A DNA stretch of 58,420 nt from CAZYVU01 sp964651435 (GCA_964651435.1 CAZYVU010000015.1:1-58420); one strand, 5' to 3'. Shown: positions 1 through 7,880, counted from the first letter of the stretch. The notes: generated by a model not told the origin, from the letters alone. Numbers and translations are program-made.

Positions 1-289
1 TGGGGGCGAGGCGATCCTTGCTCCAGGCCATGCCCATTTCAAGCGTTGGCTGCACAACGAGGATAGGCGCCGGATCCTGGTCGATGTAATACCCCACAGC
101 ATTGTTGAGGATCTCTGTCTTCCCGATCTGGCTTGACGTCATGAGAACGACTGTCTCGATGAGGGGGTCCGATAATGCGTCCATGATCCCCCGCTGGAAC
201 GGCGCCCTGTCAGTGTAGAACTTCCCCGGCTCAGCCGACGATTCCGGAGACAATACCCGAAAGGTATCAGCCCACTCGCTCACCGTCAT
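1..289 (-). CDS. phage terminase large subunit, GpA family (partial, 5' end only)
   Basis: This is the first 96 codons of a large terminase, the ATPase/nuclease that cuts and packages phage DNA; the rest lies beyond the left edge. It begins at ATG 289, inside the end of the small subunit gene (23-bp overlap), the usual coupling of the two terminase genes. The translation has the GpA-family N-terminus: FYTDRAPFQRGIMDALSD, then a Walker-A-like loop SSQIGKTEILNN (about residues 52-63), then ILVVQPTLEMGMAWSKDRLAP. These match the order and wording of GpA-type terminases (lambda gpA relatives) as I remember the family. I see no frame disruption in the visible part. Function as a working packaging motor cannot be judged because the catalytic C-terminal part is missing from the window. 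Confidence 0.85.
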   Translation of the reverse strand, partial: MTVSEWADTFRVLSPESSAEPGKFYTDRAPFQRGIMDALSDPLIETVVLMTSSQIGKTEILNNAVGYYIDQDPAPILVVQPTLEMGMAWSKDRLAP

Positions 290-908
290 CGTCGACGGCG
301 GCTTGAACGACTTCCAGATCTCGTTGAGGGCGGCGAGGCACTTTCTTTTTTGCGCTGCGTAGTTCAACCGGTTTGGCAAGGTCTTCCAATACCTCCCATA
401 TATAGCGCTGCAGGGTCTCCTTGGCCTCAACCATCGTTTTGCAGGCCAGGACAACGGGCGATGCTTTCGTAGGAATCGCCAGGAGATTTGAGCGTGCGCC
501 GGCGATCCTCTCGCCCCACATCCGCATCGCCGTCTCCACGTTTATCAGTGCGCCTTCTTTCTCTTTCGACTCCATTTCCGCCATATCGGCCTGGTGCTTT
601 GTCAGGCGTGCACGCTCACTGGCAAGGTTCGATGTTTCTTGCCCATCATCACCCTTCTTGAGGTACTCGACGAAGTTCCTGATACTTCCAGCCAGTTTGT
701 ATTCACCCCGTGCAACGTCCTTGACGCCTTGGCTGCTCCCATTTCCCCCGGGCCCCTGGAAGAGAAGATTATACTCACCGTGGTCGGCCTTCTCGATAAT
801 ACCTTCATCGGCCAACTGCTGGACCCGCCGAGGCGTCCGGCCGAGGAGCTCGGCCAGGGTGCCCACGTCTACGGTTGCCTTGCGGAGATCGGAGAGGGTA
901 AGTCTCAT
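267..908 (-). CDS. phage terminase small subunit (Nu1-like)
   Basis: The 213-residue product has an N-terminal winged-helix segment (about residues 8-45, VGTLAELLGRTPRRVQQLADEGII), as in Nu1-type small terminases that recognise the phage cos/pac site. A charged helical middle follows (residues 80-120, SERARLTKHQADMAEMESKE), then a motif around ALINVETAMRMWGERIAGARSNLLAIP that is common in this family and contacts the large subunit. It overlaps the upstream gene by 4 bp (ATGA) and the large subunit gene by 23 bp, so the three are translationally coupled. The assignment rests on motif order plus the adjacent GpA-type gene. Confidence 0.8.
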   Translation of the reverse strand: MRLTLSDLRKATVDVGTLAELLGRTPRRVQQLADEGIIEKADHGEYNLLFQGPGGNGSSQGVKDVARGEYKLAGSIRNFVEYLKKGDDGQETSNLASERARLTKHQADMAEMESKEKEGALINVETAMRMWGERIAGARSNLLAIPTKASPVVLACKTMVEAKETLQRYIWEVLEDLAKPVELRSAKKKVPRRPQRDLEVVQAAVDDDGERVG

Positions 909-1219
909 TTATCGGGTGTTTGTGTTAAGCTCTCGCTGCCCTCGGCTGTCGATAAGATCGGCTCGCCTGCACCGGCGGCGGGTGGTTCCACTATACGATC
1001 CTCGTCCCTATGGGTGAGCAGTTGAGCTTTCGCTAATTCGAGCATGCCGACAGCTTCCACGATATTGCCGCAGCCGGTAACGGATAGGTCGATACTTTCA
1101 CCGTCCCATAGAATTAAGATCGTCCGCGCTGCGCATTGGTTTGAGCCGCTTTGAGAACGGAAGGCCCCTTGAAGCGCTTCGTTGATGGGTGTGGCGTGTC
1201 GCATGAACTCTTTTTCCAT
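905..1219 (-). CDS. small phage protein of unknown function
   Basis: A 104-residue soluble protein that I do not recognise. It starts at ATG 1219 with a good ribosome-binding site (GAGAGGTGAAGG) that sits over the stop codon of the gene before it, and it ends with an ATGA overlap into the small terminase gene. This tight packing in a leftward phage operon is the main support for it being real. The middle (about residues 30-70) holds two predicted beta-strands, TILILWDGESIDLSV, then a helix rich in Ala/Glu; the last 35 residues look disordered. Position just before terS suggests an accessory packaging or regulatory role, but that is only inference. Confidence 0.6.
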   Translation of the reverse strand: MEKEFMRHATPINEALQGAFRSQSGSNQCAARTILILWDGESIDLSVTGCGNIVEAVGMLELAKAQLLTHRDEDRIVEPPAAGAGEPILSTAEGSESLTQTPDK

Positions 1220-1223
1220 ACCT

Positions 1224-1511
1224 TCACCTCTCGATCTGAGGGCCTTCCGGCCACTGAGAAAGGAATGCCCGGGCCGCCTTGATCTCCGTCGAGGTTCGCT
1301 CCGGCTGCATAGCCCAGCCTGCCACGACGCCGGCAGCCGTCACGATGGTATCCGGCCTTTCGAGATGGCCCACCATATCGCTGGGGCCGAAATCCCCGGC
1401 TACATCCTCGGATGTTATTTGAAGCACAGGCAGGCCGTAATGGCTTGCGGGCGAATTTGTTGTGAGATAAACCGTACGGCCTGATCGGTCCTTCGTCACG
1501 AGAATATGCAT
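1224..1511 (-). CDS. small phage protein, copy A of a paralogous pair
   Basis: A 95-residue protein with a strong ribosome-binding site (AAGGAGGAACAGC before ATG 1511). It is clearly related to the protein encoded at 2794-3096: both begin M-I-VTK, share LTT-SPAS-YG-PVL-IT, then DFGP-D-VG, and end in the block KAAR-FL-QWPEGPQ. I count roughly 45% identity by eye. No known domain is recognisable; there is no signal peptide or membrane segment. The beta-rich first half and helical, Trp-containing end suggest a small compact fold. The gene lies four bases upstream of the next gene and so belongs to the leftward phage operon. Confidence 0.65.
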   Translation of the reverse strand: MHILVTKDRSGRTVYLTTNSPASHYGLPVLQITSEDVAGDFGPSDMVGHLERPDTIVTAAGVVAGWAMQPERTSTEIKAARAFLSQWPEGPQIER

Positions 1512-1571
1512 TGCTGTTCCTCCTTGTCTGCGTTCACCTCTGTAATGCTTCGCGAGCTGTCCATAGATTTT

Positions 1572-2165
1572 TCACCGGGCTGTTTTCATGGCCTCATCAA
1601 GAGCTCGCGAGAAGTTGGTTGACCACCTTTCGGCAACAATCTTTCTCGCAGTAATCACAAATTGAAGGACCGGTTTGATCTCGGCCTTCTGTTCCATGGC
1701 GTACATCGGCGCGATGGTTTTCTTGTTCTTCCTTGCAAACAGGACAAGCTGACCTGTCGTTGTCTTGATGAAGAATGATCTCTTGAGCGCCTGGGGCTTT
1801 TGAGATGGCGCTATAAGCTGTTTTTTAGTCCGTCTCACATTGTCCGTTGGGATTGAGAGGTATTTTTTCAGCGGTTTTTTTGTGCCCCCTGCCTCCTGCA
1901 AGCTCATCCAGGGCGCGCGAGTGAACACCTCGGCTTGGAGGCTTGTTTTTGTGGCCGCGCGTATGTTGAACCCGTACCTGTTGCCGGGCTGCCACCATGT
2001 CGTTCTCAAGGTGAACTTTCCGGGAAGGGCTTTCACGACCTCTTCCTGGACATTCTTCGCCGTCATCGTCAGGGATTTCGCCAACGCAAAAGGCAACTGG
2101 CGTTTTTCGAGGTCGTTCAGCTTTGATATCGCCTCCTTTAAGCCCTGAACTTGGATTGTGAACAT
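1572..2165 (-). CDS. putative phage neck/tail morphogenesis protein (minor-tail/gp10-like)
   Basis: A 197-residue protein starting at ATG 2165 after the ribosome-binding site GAAGGAGGATAG. The start, IQVQGLKEAISKLNDLEKRQLPFALAKSLTMTAKNVQEEV, is the pattern seen in phage minor tail and head-tail joining proteins (prophage minor-tail-Z or HK97 gp10-like groups), which have an N-terminal strand and then an amphipathic helix that sits at the head-tail joint. The rest is very basic (KKPLKKYLSIP, RRTKKQLIAP), fitting a protein inside a virion. It belongs to the same leftward operon as the terminase genes. The exact family cannot be fixed without a profile search; virion assembly is the safest statement. 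Confidence 0.6.
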   Translation of the reverse strand: MFTIQVQGLKEAISKLNDLEKRQLPFALAKSLTMTAKNVQEEVVKALPGKFTLRTTWWQPGNRYGFNIRAATKTSLQAEVFTRAPWMSLQEAGGTKKPLKKYLSIPTDNVRRTKKQLIAPSQKPQALKRSFFIKTTTGQLVLFARKNKKTIAPMYAMEQKAEIKPVLQFVITARKIVAERWSTNFSRALDEAMKTAR

Positions 2166-2311
2166 GATCTATCCTCCTTCGTCCTTAAAGTTGCACCTTG
2201 ACCGCTTCTTTCTGATAGTGCCTGCGCCCGTCCCCGGAAATACTGCGGTTCCTACAATGGCTGCTTCAGGATGATCTTGCTATCGGTCATTGTCGGTGCT
2301 ATCCTTCCAGT

Positions 2312-2503
2312 ATGTCTCTCGTCTGGGCGATCTTTTTTGTCATACCGTTCTACTTAACGGTTCTTGCCTTCTGCATCTTCGTCATCATTCCGGCCATGGG
2401 ATTGCAGGCCATTGCTATCGGCATCGGCCTGATCTTGGGCGGCAACTGGTTCATGGATAAGTGGGAGGGCCGTAGAACTGGCAGGCCCCGCAGCGCTCCG
2501 TAA
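2312..2503 (+). CDS. possible small two-helix membrane protein (doubtful)
   Basis: This is a 63-codon open frame on the strand opposite to the phage genes, in the 628-bp stretch 2166-2793 that has no convincing gene on the minus strand. It would encode two hydrophobic helices (residues 3-28 and 29-49) and a short basic tail. No clear ribosome-binding site precedes ATG 2312. It could be a holin-like or other small membrane protein, or chance. I keep it because the minus strand here is broken by many stops and the hydrophobic pattern is unusually clean. Confidence 0.3.
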   Translation: MSLVWAIFFVIPFYLTVLAFCIFVIIPAMGLQAIAIGIGLILGGNWFMDKWEGRRTGRPRSAP

Positions 2504-2645
2504 ATTCATTCCCGAACATCTCTCCGCAGGTGAGCACGTCGTTTTAACGAGTAGACCCTTCCCGAGGCCGGGACGACCGCTGCCAGGATAACGACGGCGT
2601 CGGGAATGATATGGGCTTTCTGATCAGCCATGCTATACTTCGCCC

Positions 2646-2747
2646 ATGGCGTATGAAATCCTAATTACCCTCGGCGTCATTTTTGCCACCTGGATCATCC
2701 GATCCGCCACCAGGAAGTTGCGGGGCCGTTCGAGTGGAAAGGCATGA
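2646..2747 (+). CDS. possible 33-residue single-helix membrane peptide (doubtful)
   Basis: A short frame, ATG 2646 to TGA 2747, giving one hydrophobic helix (LITLGVIFATWII) followed by a basic tail (RSATRKLRGRSSGKA). A TATACT-like box lies about 13 bases upstream but I see no ribosome-binding site. It is in the same otherwise empty stretch as the frame at 2312-2503. The helix-plus-basic-tail layout resembles many phage and toxin-like small membrane peptides, but such shapes also arise by chance. Confidence 0.22.
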   Translation: MAYEILITLGVIFATWIIRSATRKLRGRSSGKA

Positions 2748-2793
2748 CATCCGTTGTCACTCCTGAGCCGTACAGAAGAGCTGCGATCTTCTG

Positions 2794-3096
2794 TCATGCC
2801 TTCAGCCCCTCCGGGAGCTGAGGACCTTCAGGCCACTGCCTCAGAAACAATCTCGCAGCCTTCAACTCTTCTCTCTTCCGTCCCGGCTTTACTGCCCAAG
2901 CATACACAATTTCAGCCGCAGGGTCCGGCGTGAAGTTCTCCTCCGGAGTACCAACTAAATCGGCCGGGCCAAAGTCTGCCGTCATAGTAAAGTTCCCTGT
3001 GATCCGTAACACCGGTATACCGTAACGGCTTGCCGGACTATCCGTGGTAAGGCAGATTTCGGCCCCATTCTTTACCTTCGTCACCTGAATGTTCAT
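2794..3096 (-). CDS. small phage protein, copy B of a paralogous pair
   Basis: A 100-residue protein starting at ATG 3096 (ribosome-binding site GGAAGGAGCG). It is the paralogue of the protein at 1224-1511: the shared blocks are LTTDSPASRYGIPVLRIT, ADFGPADLVG and LKAARLFLRQWPEGPQ. It differs in the middle (residues 48-68), where it carries an extra acidic/proline stretch (TPEENFTPDPAAE). It is the outermost recognisable gene of the phage segment; host-type genes begin beyond about 3.4 kb. Function unknown. Confidence 0.65.
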   Translation of the reverse strand: MNIQVTKVKNGAEICLTTDSPASRYGIPVLRITGNFTMTADFGPADLVGTPEENFTPDPAAEIVYAWAVKPGRKREELKAARLFLRQWPEGPQLPEGLKA

Positions 3097-3477
3097 ACGC
3101 TCGCTCCTTCCATGGTTATTCAGTTGGTGCGCACAGTCATGCCGATCATGACGGCTCTCTTCTTTTTCTCTTCAATCGGGATTTTGGTTCTAATTATTTC
3201 GTGACGTTGCGAGCAATAAAGGCGCTTCGAATCCCCCTGGGGACGCTCTTTTTCCCCCGAAAGACTTTAGGCGAAAGCGCCAATTCATTAGGGACGTGGG
3301 TTTGACATCATGGTCGAGCGTGCAGGCATCCCATTGGCTTGATGACGCCGTCTGTCAATGACGTGTTCACATCAGCATCGTTTTAATCAACTTAAGATAA
3401 CTACAGTGCAATGAAAGAATCAGGGGAGACCGGAGTCTCCCCTGCCACATTCTTGGGCACCTGTGGTCCGGAATCCC
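3097..3477. other. intergenic stretch at the prophage/host junction
   Basis: I find no confident gene in these 381 bases. On the minus strand a frame without a normal start codon runs from about 3250 down to 3124 and would encode a basic peptide containing LYCSQRHEIIRTKIPIEEKK; it looks like the end of a lost phage gene. No integrase gene and no tRNA is seen here, so the junction carries none of the usual marks of a site-specific prophage end. The stretch closes with the hairpin at 3421-3444. Confidence 0.4.
3421..3444 (-). terminator. hairpin terminator of the secreted nuclease gene
   Basis: A perfect 10-bp inverted repeat, CAGGGGAGAC / GTCTCCCCTG, with a 4-base loop lies 34 bases after the nuclease stop codon. 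Read on the minus strand it is followed by a T-rich stretch (GATTCTTTC), as expected for a Rho-independent terminator. Confidence 0.75.
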
Positions 3478-6099
3478 TCAGTTTGACGTCATGGCCGGGC
3501 AATGGGCTGCACTGCCGCCCGTTGTGATGGCTGCCTCTTGCGCATCGAGCATGACCGCATAAGGAGCCTTTCGGCCAATTTTGATGGATGCCGTATCTCT
3601 GTTGCCCGTTAAGAAGTTGTCCCAAAACTCAAATTCAACCCAGTACCCCGGCATCCAGTTCCACGTGCCTTCGCCGTGACCTCTGATAGACGTAAAGTAC
3701 GGGAAAAGCTCTGTGCCGCATGTGATAACGGGCACACCTTTCATGGCAAACCTGTTGGAGCTGCCCCAAGAAACGGTCAGCAGGTTGGTTTCCCGGGGCA
3801 TGAGCATTGGAACAGACAGTGCCCTCGTGTGGTTGGTCACGTTGGGGCAGGAAAGGAGGATGCTATAGTTCACGAGGACCGTCTTCCCCGGCGGAAGGGG
3901 AGGCACAAAGGGTCCCCACAGTGCGCCGCCGCCGCTCATGTAGCAGTCTTCGAAGAGGGAGGCCTCAGCGCCAAATTTGAAGACGGCCACATTCGGGTCG
4001 TGGGTGCCCGTGCCCCGTGCAGCGTCGCTTCCATAGTCCTCCGGAAAGTCACTGTTGACATGGGCGATACGGAACTCAGAGAGGTCTTCGAGCAACGGCT
4101 GGTTCACAAACATGTGATCGATTGTCTGCGCCATACCCAAGTAGGCGGTGCTGTATGCGGATTCCGGTGCTTCCTCCGCCAGGACTTCCCACAGGTTCTT
4201 AAGGTCCAGGGCCGGATCATAGAGCGACGCCAGCTGATCGCTTGCACCATAGGCGGTATTGTCGGGGCGGGGGTAGATGTTCAGGTCGCCGCCGAGAACG
4301 ATGCGTGCGTACGGCTTCGCCGCCTGGAGAAAGGCAACAAGCGCCGCGTTGTACCCGGCTTGCTCTGTGCGGTGCTCGACGCAGGTATCGGGGCCGCTCC
4401 TGAAGTGGTTGTTGATGACATAGACGTCATTATAGGCACCCTGGCCAACACTTGTTCTGTAAATGCGGAAGAGAGCGATACTGGGGGCACGCGGAAAAAC
4501 CCACGTGGTGTCGCACGGAGGTATCCCGACGGGCAGCAAGGCGTTAAGGCTTTTCGGGTTGGTAACGTTGCTGTTGTAGGGCACGGCCGTATAGCCATCG
4601 ATACTGGGGCTGCCCCCCAGGACGGGGTCACCGATGGCGCCAAGGAGTTGCACGCGGTCAGTGCGGTACAGAAAGGCAGGGGTGATGCCGCGCAGGTCGG
4701 CGCTGTCGCGATCAAAGGCGGCGTCGTAGGTCGGACCACCAAGCGACGCAATCTTGAGCGCCAGCTCCTGCAGCGCGTCAGGCTTGCCGTCGGCGTTGTC
4801 GGTTGCTCCACAGACAAGCGCGCCGCCCGTGACAATGCAAATGTCCTGGTTTTCAACCTCTTGCACCATGAGAATGTCCGGGTTGTGCAGATCGCCGACA
4901 ATCTGTGTCGCTATATCGGCAAGCCGGGCCTGGTAGGCGGCATCGCTTGCAGGAACGTAATCGAAGGGCGGCCAGACCGCATAAAGGAACGGGGGAACCA
5001 GGGGACAACCGGGGTTGCCGGGGAAGTCACACCCGGAGAATGGGTTGTCGCGGTAGTCGTATAACGTTTCCAGGTTATAGTCCGCGATGCTGAAATAGTG
5101 GCTTCGGTCAAATGCTTGCGGGGGGTTGTTCCCCGCGGCGTCGATGCCGGGGCTCACGTTGGGCTGCGCGGTGATCTCAATCCGGTACTTGCTGTAGGTG
5201 TAGTTAACACCGCCGGCCGGTGCGTTGGCCACGGTATCGAAGGTCCGGGCCGGATCGATCAGCGCCTGGGCGTTGTCCGTCGCTCCCTTGATCCCCAGGC
5301 TTCCCAGCAGGATGCGGTAGCCATTACCGTCCCAGTTGGTCGGTTCATAATTGTCGTCGAGCGGATGGGCGTCGCGGAAGGCCCGACGCTCGTAAGGGTT
5401 GGGTCGCTCCGCGATAGTGCTGTCCGGGCGTGCGACCCAGATTTCGGCGTCAGGAGGGCTAAACACGTTACGGCCACCGAGGACCACGCTGTTCTGCGGG
5501 ACCTGGACCAGCATCCCCTGAAGCCGCTCCCAGTATCGGTTTGCATCAGCCAGATCTACAGGGGGGTTTGCCGCGACCGGAGGCAGCTCAGCGTCAATGA
5601 CCACGCCGCTGCGCACAACAGACAGAACGGTCAACGAGGCGCTTAGTTCGGTCATGTAATAGTACTCTGACACGCGGCCTGAGATAACGACTTCATCCCC
5701 TACTGCGGGTGTATACCGGCCACCCGGGCAGGTCGGACAGGCAACGGTACTGGCGGTACCCATGAAGACGAAGAGGCCGTCGGAGGTGTTTGGGTCACCA
5801 TCTGCCGTTGTGGCTGTGTTCTGCATAAAAAAACCTTTGTACGTGTTGACGGAATTACTTATGGCCTGCAATGTCTTCTCGTAGACTACGCCCTGCACGG
5901 TGGCAACCGTCGTCCCGGCGCTATTGCCGCTTGGGGGTGCGTACGATGATCGGTGGGTGGTGCCGTCATCAGTATCAAGGACAACCCCGTTCACTGTGCC
6001 GATCGGTACAACCTGAGCCAGTGCGGCCGGTGAACCAAACACAACGAACAAACACAAAAGCGCCGATGACAGGGTGATGATTTGCTTCCTTGAGCTCAT
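3478..6099 (-). CDS. secreted endonuclease/exonuclease/phosphatase-family nuclease (ExeM/NucH-like)
   Basis: An 873-residue exported protein. ATG 6099 is chosen over an upstream ATG at 6144 because AAGGAGG lies 7 bases before it and a signal peptide (RKQIITLSSALLCLFVVFGSPAALAQ) follows at once. Residues about 40-320 match the beta-rich N-terminal part of large extracellular nucleases of the ExeM type. The catalytic domain runs from about 335: SIADYNLETLYD, the metal-binding Glu in MVQEVEN (about 413), His in NNHFRSG (565), GGDLNIYP (605), QTIDHMFV (660) and THDPNVAVF (about 700). All metal-dependent DNase motifs are therefore present. About 160 C-terminal residues beyond the fold, with several Cys and Trp, are of unknown function. 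It probably digests external DNA for nutrients. It is a single-gene unit with its own terminator. Confidence 0.85.
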   Translation of the reverse strand: MSSRKQIITLSSALLCLFVVFGSPAALAQVVPIGTVNGVVLDTDDGTTHRSSYAPPSGNSAGTTVATVQGVVYEKTLQAISNSVNTYKGFFMQNTATTADGDPNTSDGLFVFMGTASTVACPTCPGGRYTPAVGDEVVISGRVSEYYYMTELSASLTVLSVVRSGVVIDAELPPVAANPPVDLADANRYWERLQGMLVQVPQNSVVLGGRNVFSPPDAEIWVARPDSTIAERPNPYERRAFRDAHPLDDNYEPTNWDGNGYRILLGSLGIKGATDNAQALIDPARTFDTVANAPAGGVNYTYSKYRIEITAQPNVSPGIDAAGNNPPQAFDRSHYFSIADYNLETLYDYRDNPFSGCDFPGNPGCPLVPPFLYAVWPPFDYVPASDAAYQARLADIATQIVGDLHNPDILMVQEVENQDICIVTGGALVCGATDNADGKPDALQELALKIASLGGPTYDAAFDRDSADLRGITPAFLYRTDRVQLLGAIGDPVLGGSPSIDGYTAVPYNSNVTNPKSLNALLPVGIPPCDTTWVFPRAPSIALFRIYRTSVGQGAYNDVYVINNHFRSGPDTCVEHRTEQAGYNAALVAFLQAAKPYARIVLGGDLNIYPRPDNTAYGASDQLASLYDPALDLKNLWEVLAEEAPESAYSTAYLGMAQTIDHMFVNQPLLEDLSEFRIAHVNSDFPEDYGSDAARGTGTHDPNVAVFKFGAEASLFEDCYMSGGGALWGPFVPPLPPGKTVLVNYSILLSCPNVTNHTRALSVPMLMPRETNLLTVSWGSSNRFAMKGVPVITCGTELFPYFTSIRGHGEGTWNWMPGYWVEFEFWDNFLTGNRDTASIKIGRKAPYAVMLDAQEAAITTGGSAAHCPAMTSN

Positions 6100-6333
6100 C
6101 TGTCGCCTCCTTATGTCTTTCAAAAAAGGCACACCCCATCCCATTATCCTCTTCGCCAGTGGTCCCTAAGGCGGTTCGATGAGACGGATTCCTTTTAACG
6201 TCTGTTTAATTGCCCCGTTCGGGTCGTGACGTATCCCTGTCGGGCGTTCCGTAAAAAAGGCCAACATGAGGGAACCGATACCGCTCCTCAAATCAATCCC
6301 TTTCATTCTTGCTTGGTGTGTCCAAACCCCAAC

Positions 6334-6361
6334 TTGTCCCCGCGGCCTAAGTTTCTATAGT
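6334..6361 (+). promoter_or_regulatory. sigma70-type promoter for the small ORF/GAF gene unit
   Basis: TTGTCC (6334-6339), a 16-base spacer and TATAGT (6356-6361) form a good promoter. It points at the small frame at 6398 and the GAF gene at 6507. Confidence 0.5.
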
Positions 6362-6397
6362 AGCAGTGAATTTTTGGCCTTGTCAAGGAGGGGAAAT

Positions 6398-6496
6398 GTG
6401 AGTCTGGTGACCCTTCATGGGGTTGTACCGTTGAGGGCGATGATACGGAGCTTAGCGATCTTCGCTTGCGCGTTCTATGTAGGAGTGTTACCATAG
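6398..6496 (+). CDS. possible 32-residue leader or membrane peptide
   Basis: GTG 6398 is preceded by a very strong ribosome-binding site (AAGGAGGGG, 5 bases away) and by the promoter at 6334-6361. The frame gives a short peptide whose second half is hydrophobic (IRSLAIFACAFYVGVLP). It ends 10 bases before the earliest start of the GAF gene, so it may be a co-translated leader or a small membrane peptide. The signals, not the amino-acid sequence, support it. Confidence 0.4.
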   Translation: MSLVTLHGVVPLRAMIRSLAIFACAFYVGVLP

Positions 6497-6506
6497 GCAG
6501 CATAGG

Positions 6507-7271
6507 GTGTGCCATCAGGAAATGAGAGACGGGGGCATGGAACAGCGAAACAGACAGGGTGGGGCTGGTCCCTTTCGGGAAATTCTGGATGTGGCCCGTC
6601 TCCTCCGCTTCAGCCTTGTTCCGGAAAAGGCCGTTGAGACGGTGCTCATGCAGCTTTGCGAAAGAATCGGCAAGAGGGCGCGCTGTGCCCTCCTGGAGGG
6701 CGATGACCTAAGGCTCCGGTTTTGCGCAGGCCATCACAGTTGTCCCATCGACGGCGTTACGATTCATAGGAAGAGCGTAGTCTGGGACGCTGTCAACAAA
6801 GGCAAGCCCGTCAATATTGAGAATCGATCACAGGCAGAGAGCTTTACGCATACGTTGAGCGACCCGATTACCGTAAAGGCGGTGATCCCGCTGGGCTACG
6901 TGGACCCCCTTACCAACGAAAGGAAAAAAGTGGGGGCGCTGATCGTTGATTCGGGTCAGGAGGGTGCCCCAATCTCGTCCGAGGACTTCGAATACCTTCA
7001 GGTTATCGGGCATCTTATCAGCGCCATCTTTGAACGAACGGATCTTGTTCAGCAGTTAATGGCGACATGCAACAGGCAGGAGTCCATTCTCATGGAAACG
7101 GCCCACAACTTCCGTAACAGCATCGCCATCATAGCCGGGTTTGCCCGGCGCATCACCAAGTCTGCTGGGGACGGGGAACTGAAGGAGGACGCCCTGCGCC
7201 TAAGCAAAGCGGTGAGGACTTTGGAGGCGCACGTGCGAAGATTTGAGAAGCATATGTCCTTAAACGTTTAG
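6507..7271 (+). CDS. GAF-domain protein with a histidine-kinase dimerisation helix but no ATPase domain
   Basis: Up to 254 residues. Residues about 25-180 form a GAF-type sensor domain (REILDVARLLRFSLVPEKAVETVL, then a strand-helix pattern with GALIVDS and EDFEYLQVIGHLISAIFERT). Residues 195-250 resemble the dimerisation/phosphoacceptor helices of histidine kinases: METAHNFRNSIAIIAGFARRI, with the His in the H-box position. The protein stops there; no N, G1 or G2 box of a kinase ATPase follows before the stop codon, and none is encoded downstream in another frame as far as I can see. It may be a phosphotransfer or anti-kinase partner, or a truncated kinase. The start is uncertain: GTG 6507, ATG 6522 and ATG 6537 are all possible. 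Confidence 0.7.
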   Translation: MCHQEMRDGGMEQRNRQGGAGPFREILDVARLLRFSLVPEKAVETVLMQLCERIGKRARCALLEGDDLRLRFCAGHHSCPIDGVTIHRKSVVWDAVNKGKPVNIENRSQAESFTHTLSDPITVKAVIPLGYVDPLTNERKKVGALIVDSGQEGAPISSEDFEYLQVIGHLISAIFERTDLVQQLMATCNRQESILMETAHNFRNSIAIIAGFARRITKSAGDGELKEDALRLSKAVRTLEAHVRRFEKHMSLNV

Positions 7272-7326
7272 GGCGGATGGACGAAGCCGGTTGCCGGCCC
7301 AGTGGCCGGGCGCGTGACCGGGGGCC

Positions 7327-7806
7327 CTACAGAACCCACCAGAAGAAGGTGCCGATCATCGCGACGGCCACGGTAACCTTGACGAAGTTACCGGCAATGA
7401 GTCCCAGTATTGTTCCCCAGCCTGACCGGACGGCCTCCCTCAAACCTTTGCCGGCCACAAGCTCTCCAACCGTTGCGCCGATGAAGGGTCCGACAATGAG
7501 CCCCGGTAGTCCCGCAACAAGCGATCCCACTATCCCGCCCACTATCGACCCCCACACGGCATACCCGGAGGCTCCGTATTTCTTGGCCCCAATAGAGCCC
7601 GCATAGAAGTCGAGAAGCGCAACGGCAGCGACGACGAGACCCCAGGCTATAACGGCCCCGACGCCGTAGCTTTGCCAACCCGTAACCAACCCGTAGAAGA
7701 TATAACCCGCATAGATTAGAGGAATTCCCGGAAGAAAAGGGAGTAGGGTTCCGACAAAGCCGGCGGCCATGATGAGGACAGTTATGACAATCCAGAGAGT
7801 GTGCAT
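7327..7806 (-). CDS. DUF456 family membrane protein
   Basis: A 159-residue very hydrophobic protein with four or so membrane segments, rich in Gly: VGTLLPFLPGIPLIYAGYIF near the start and GSIVGGIVGSLVAGLPGLIVGPFIGATVGEL in the middle (split here only in description). This Pro/Gly pattern is the mark of the DUF456 family, small inner-membrane proteins of unknown function. ATG 7806 is preferred to a TTG at 7827 because the hydrophobic segment begins directly after it. The gene stands alone, with convergent neighbours on its left and a strong hairpin upstream at 7881-7919. Confidence 0.75.
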   Translation of the reverse strand: MHTLWIVITVLIMAAGFVGTLLPFLPGIPLIYAGYIFYGLVTGWQSYGVGAVIAWGLVVAAVALLDFYAGSIGAKKYGASGYAVWGSIVGGIVGSLVAGLPGLIVGPFIGATVGELVAGKGLREAVRSGWGTILGLIAGNFVKVTVAVAMIGTFFWWVL

Positions 7807-7880
7807 GACGTCAGTGCGCTTGGGCAAATATATGGGTTACCATGAAAGGCTTCAAGGGCAGTAAGCTGCAGGGTGCGAGG

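Noticed and set aside
3180..3300. Possible riboswitch before the prophage junction (GGCGAAAGCGCC hairpin and C/G-rich runs)
   Set aside because: I could not match the conserved core of c-di-GMP, cobalamin, fluoride or other known classes, and no suitable gene follows.
3676..5064. Long open frame (462 codons) on the strand opposite to the secreted nuclease
   Set aside because: It is low in family-like motifs and lies wholly against a gene with full catalytic motifs, signal peptide and ribosome-binding site; it is a shadow of GC-rich codon use.
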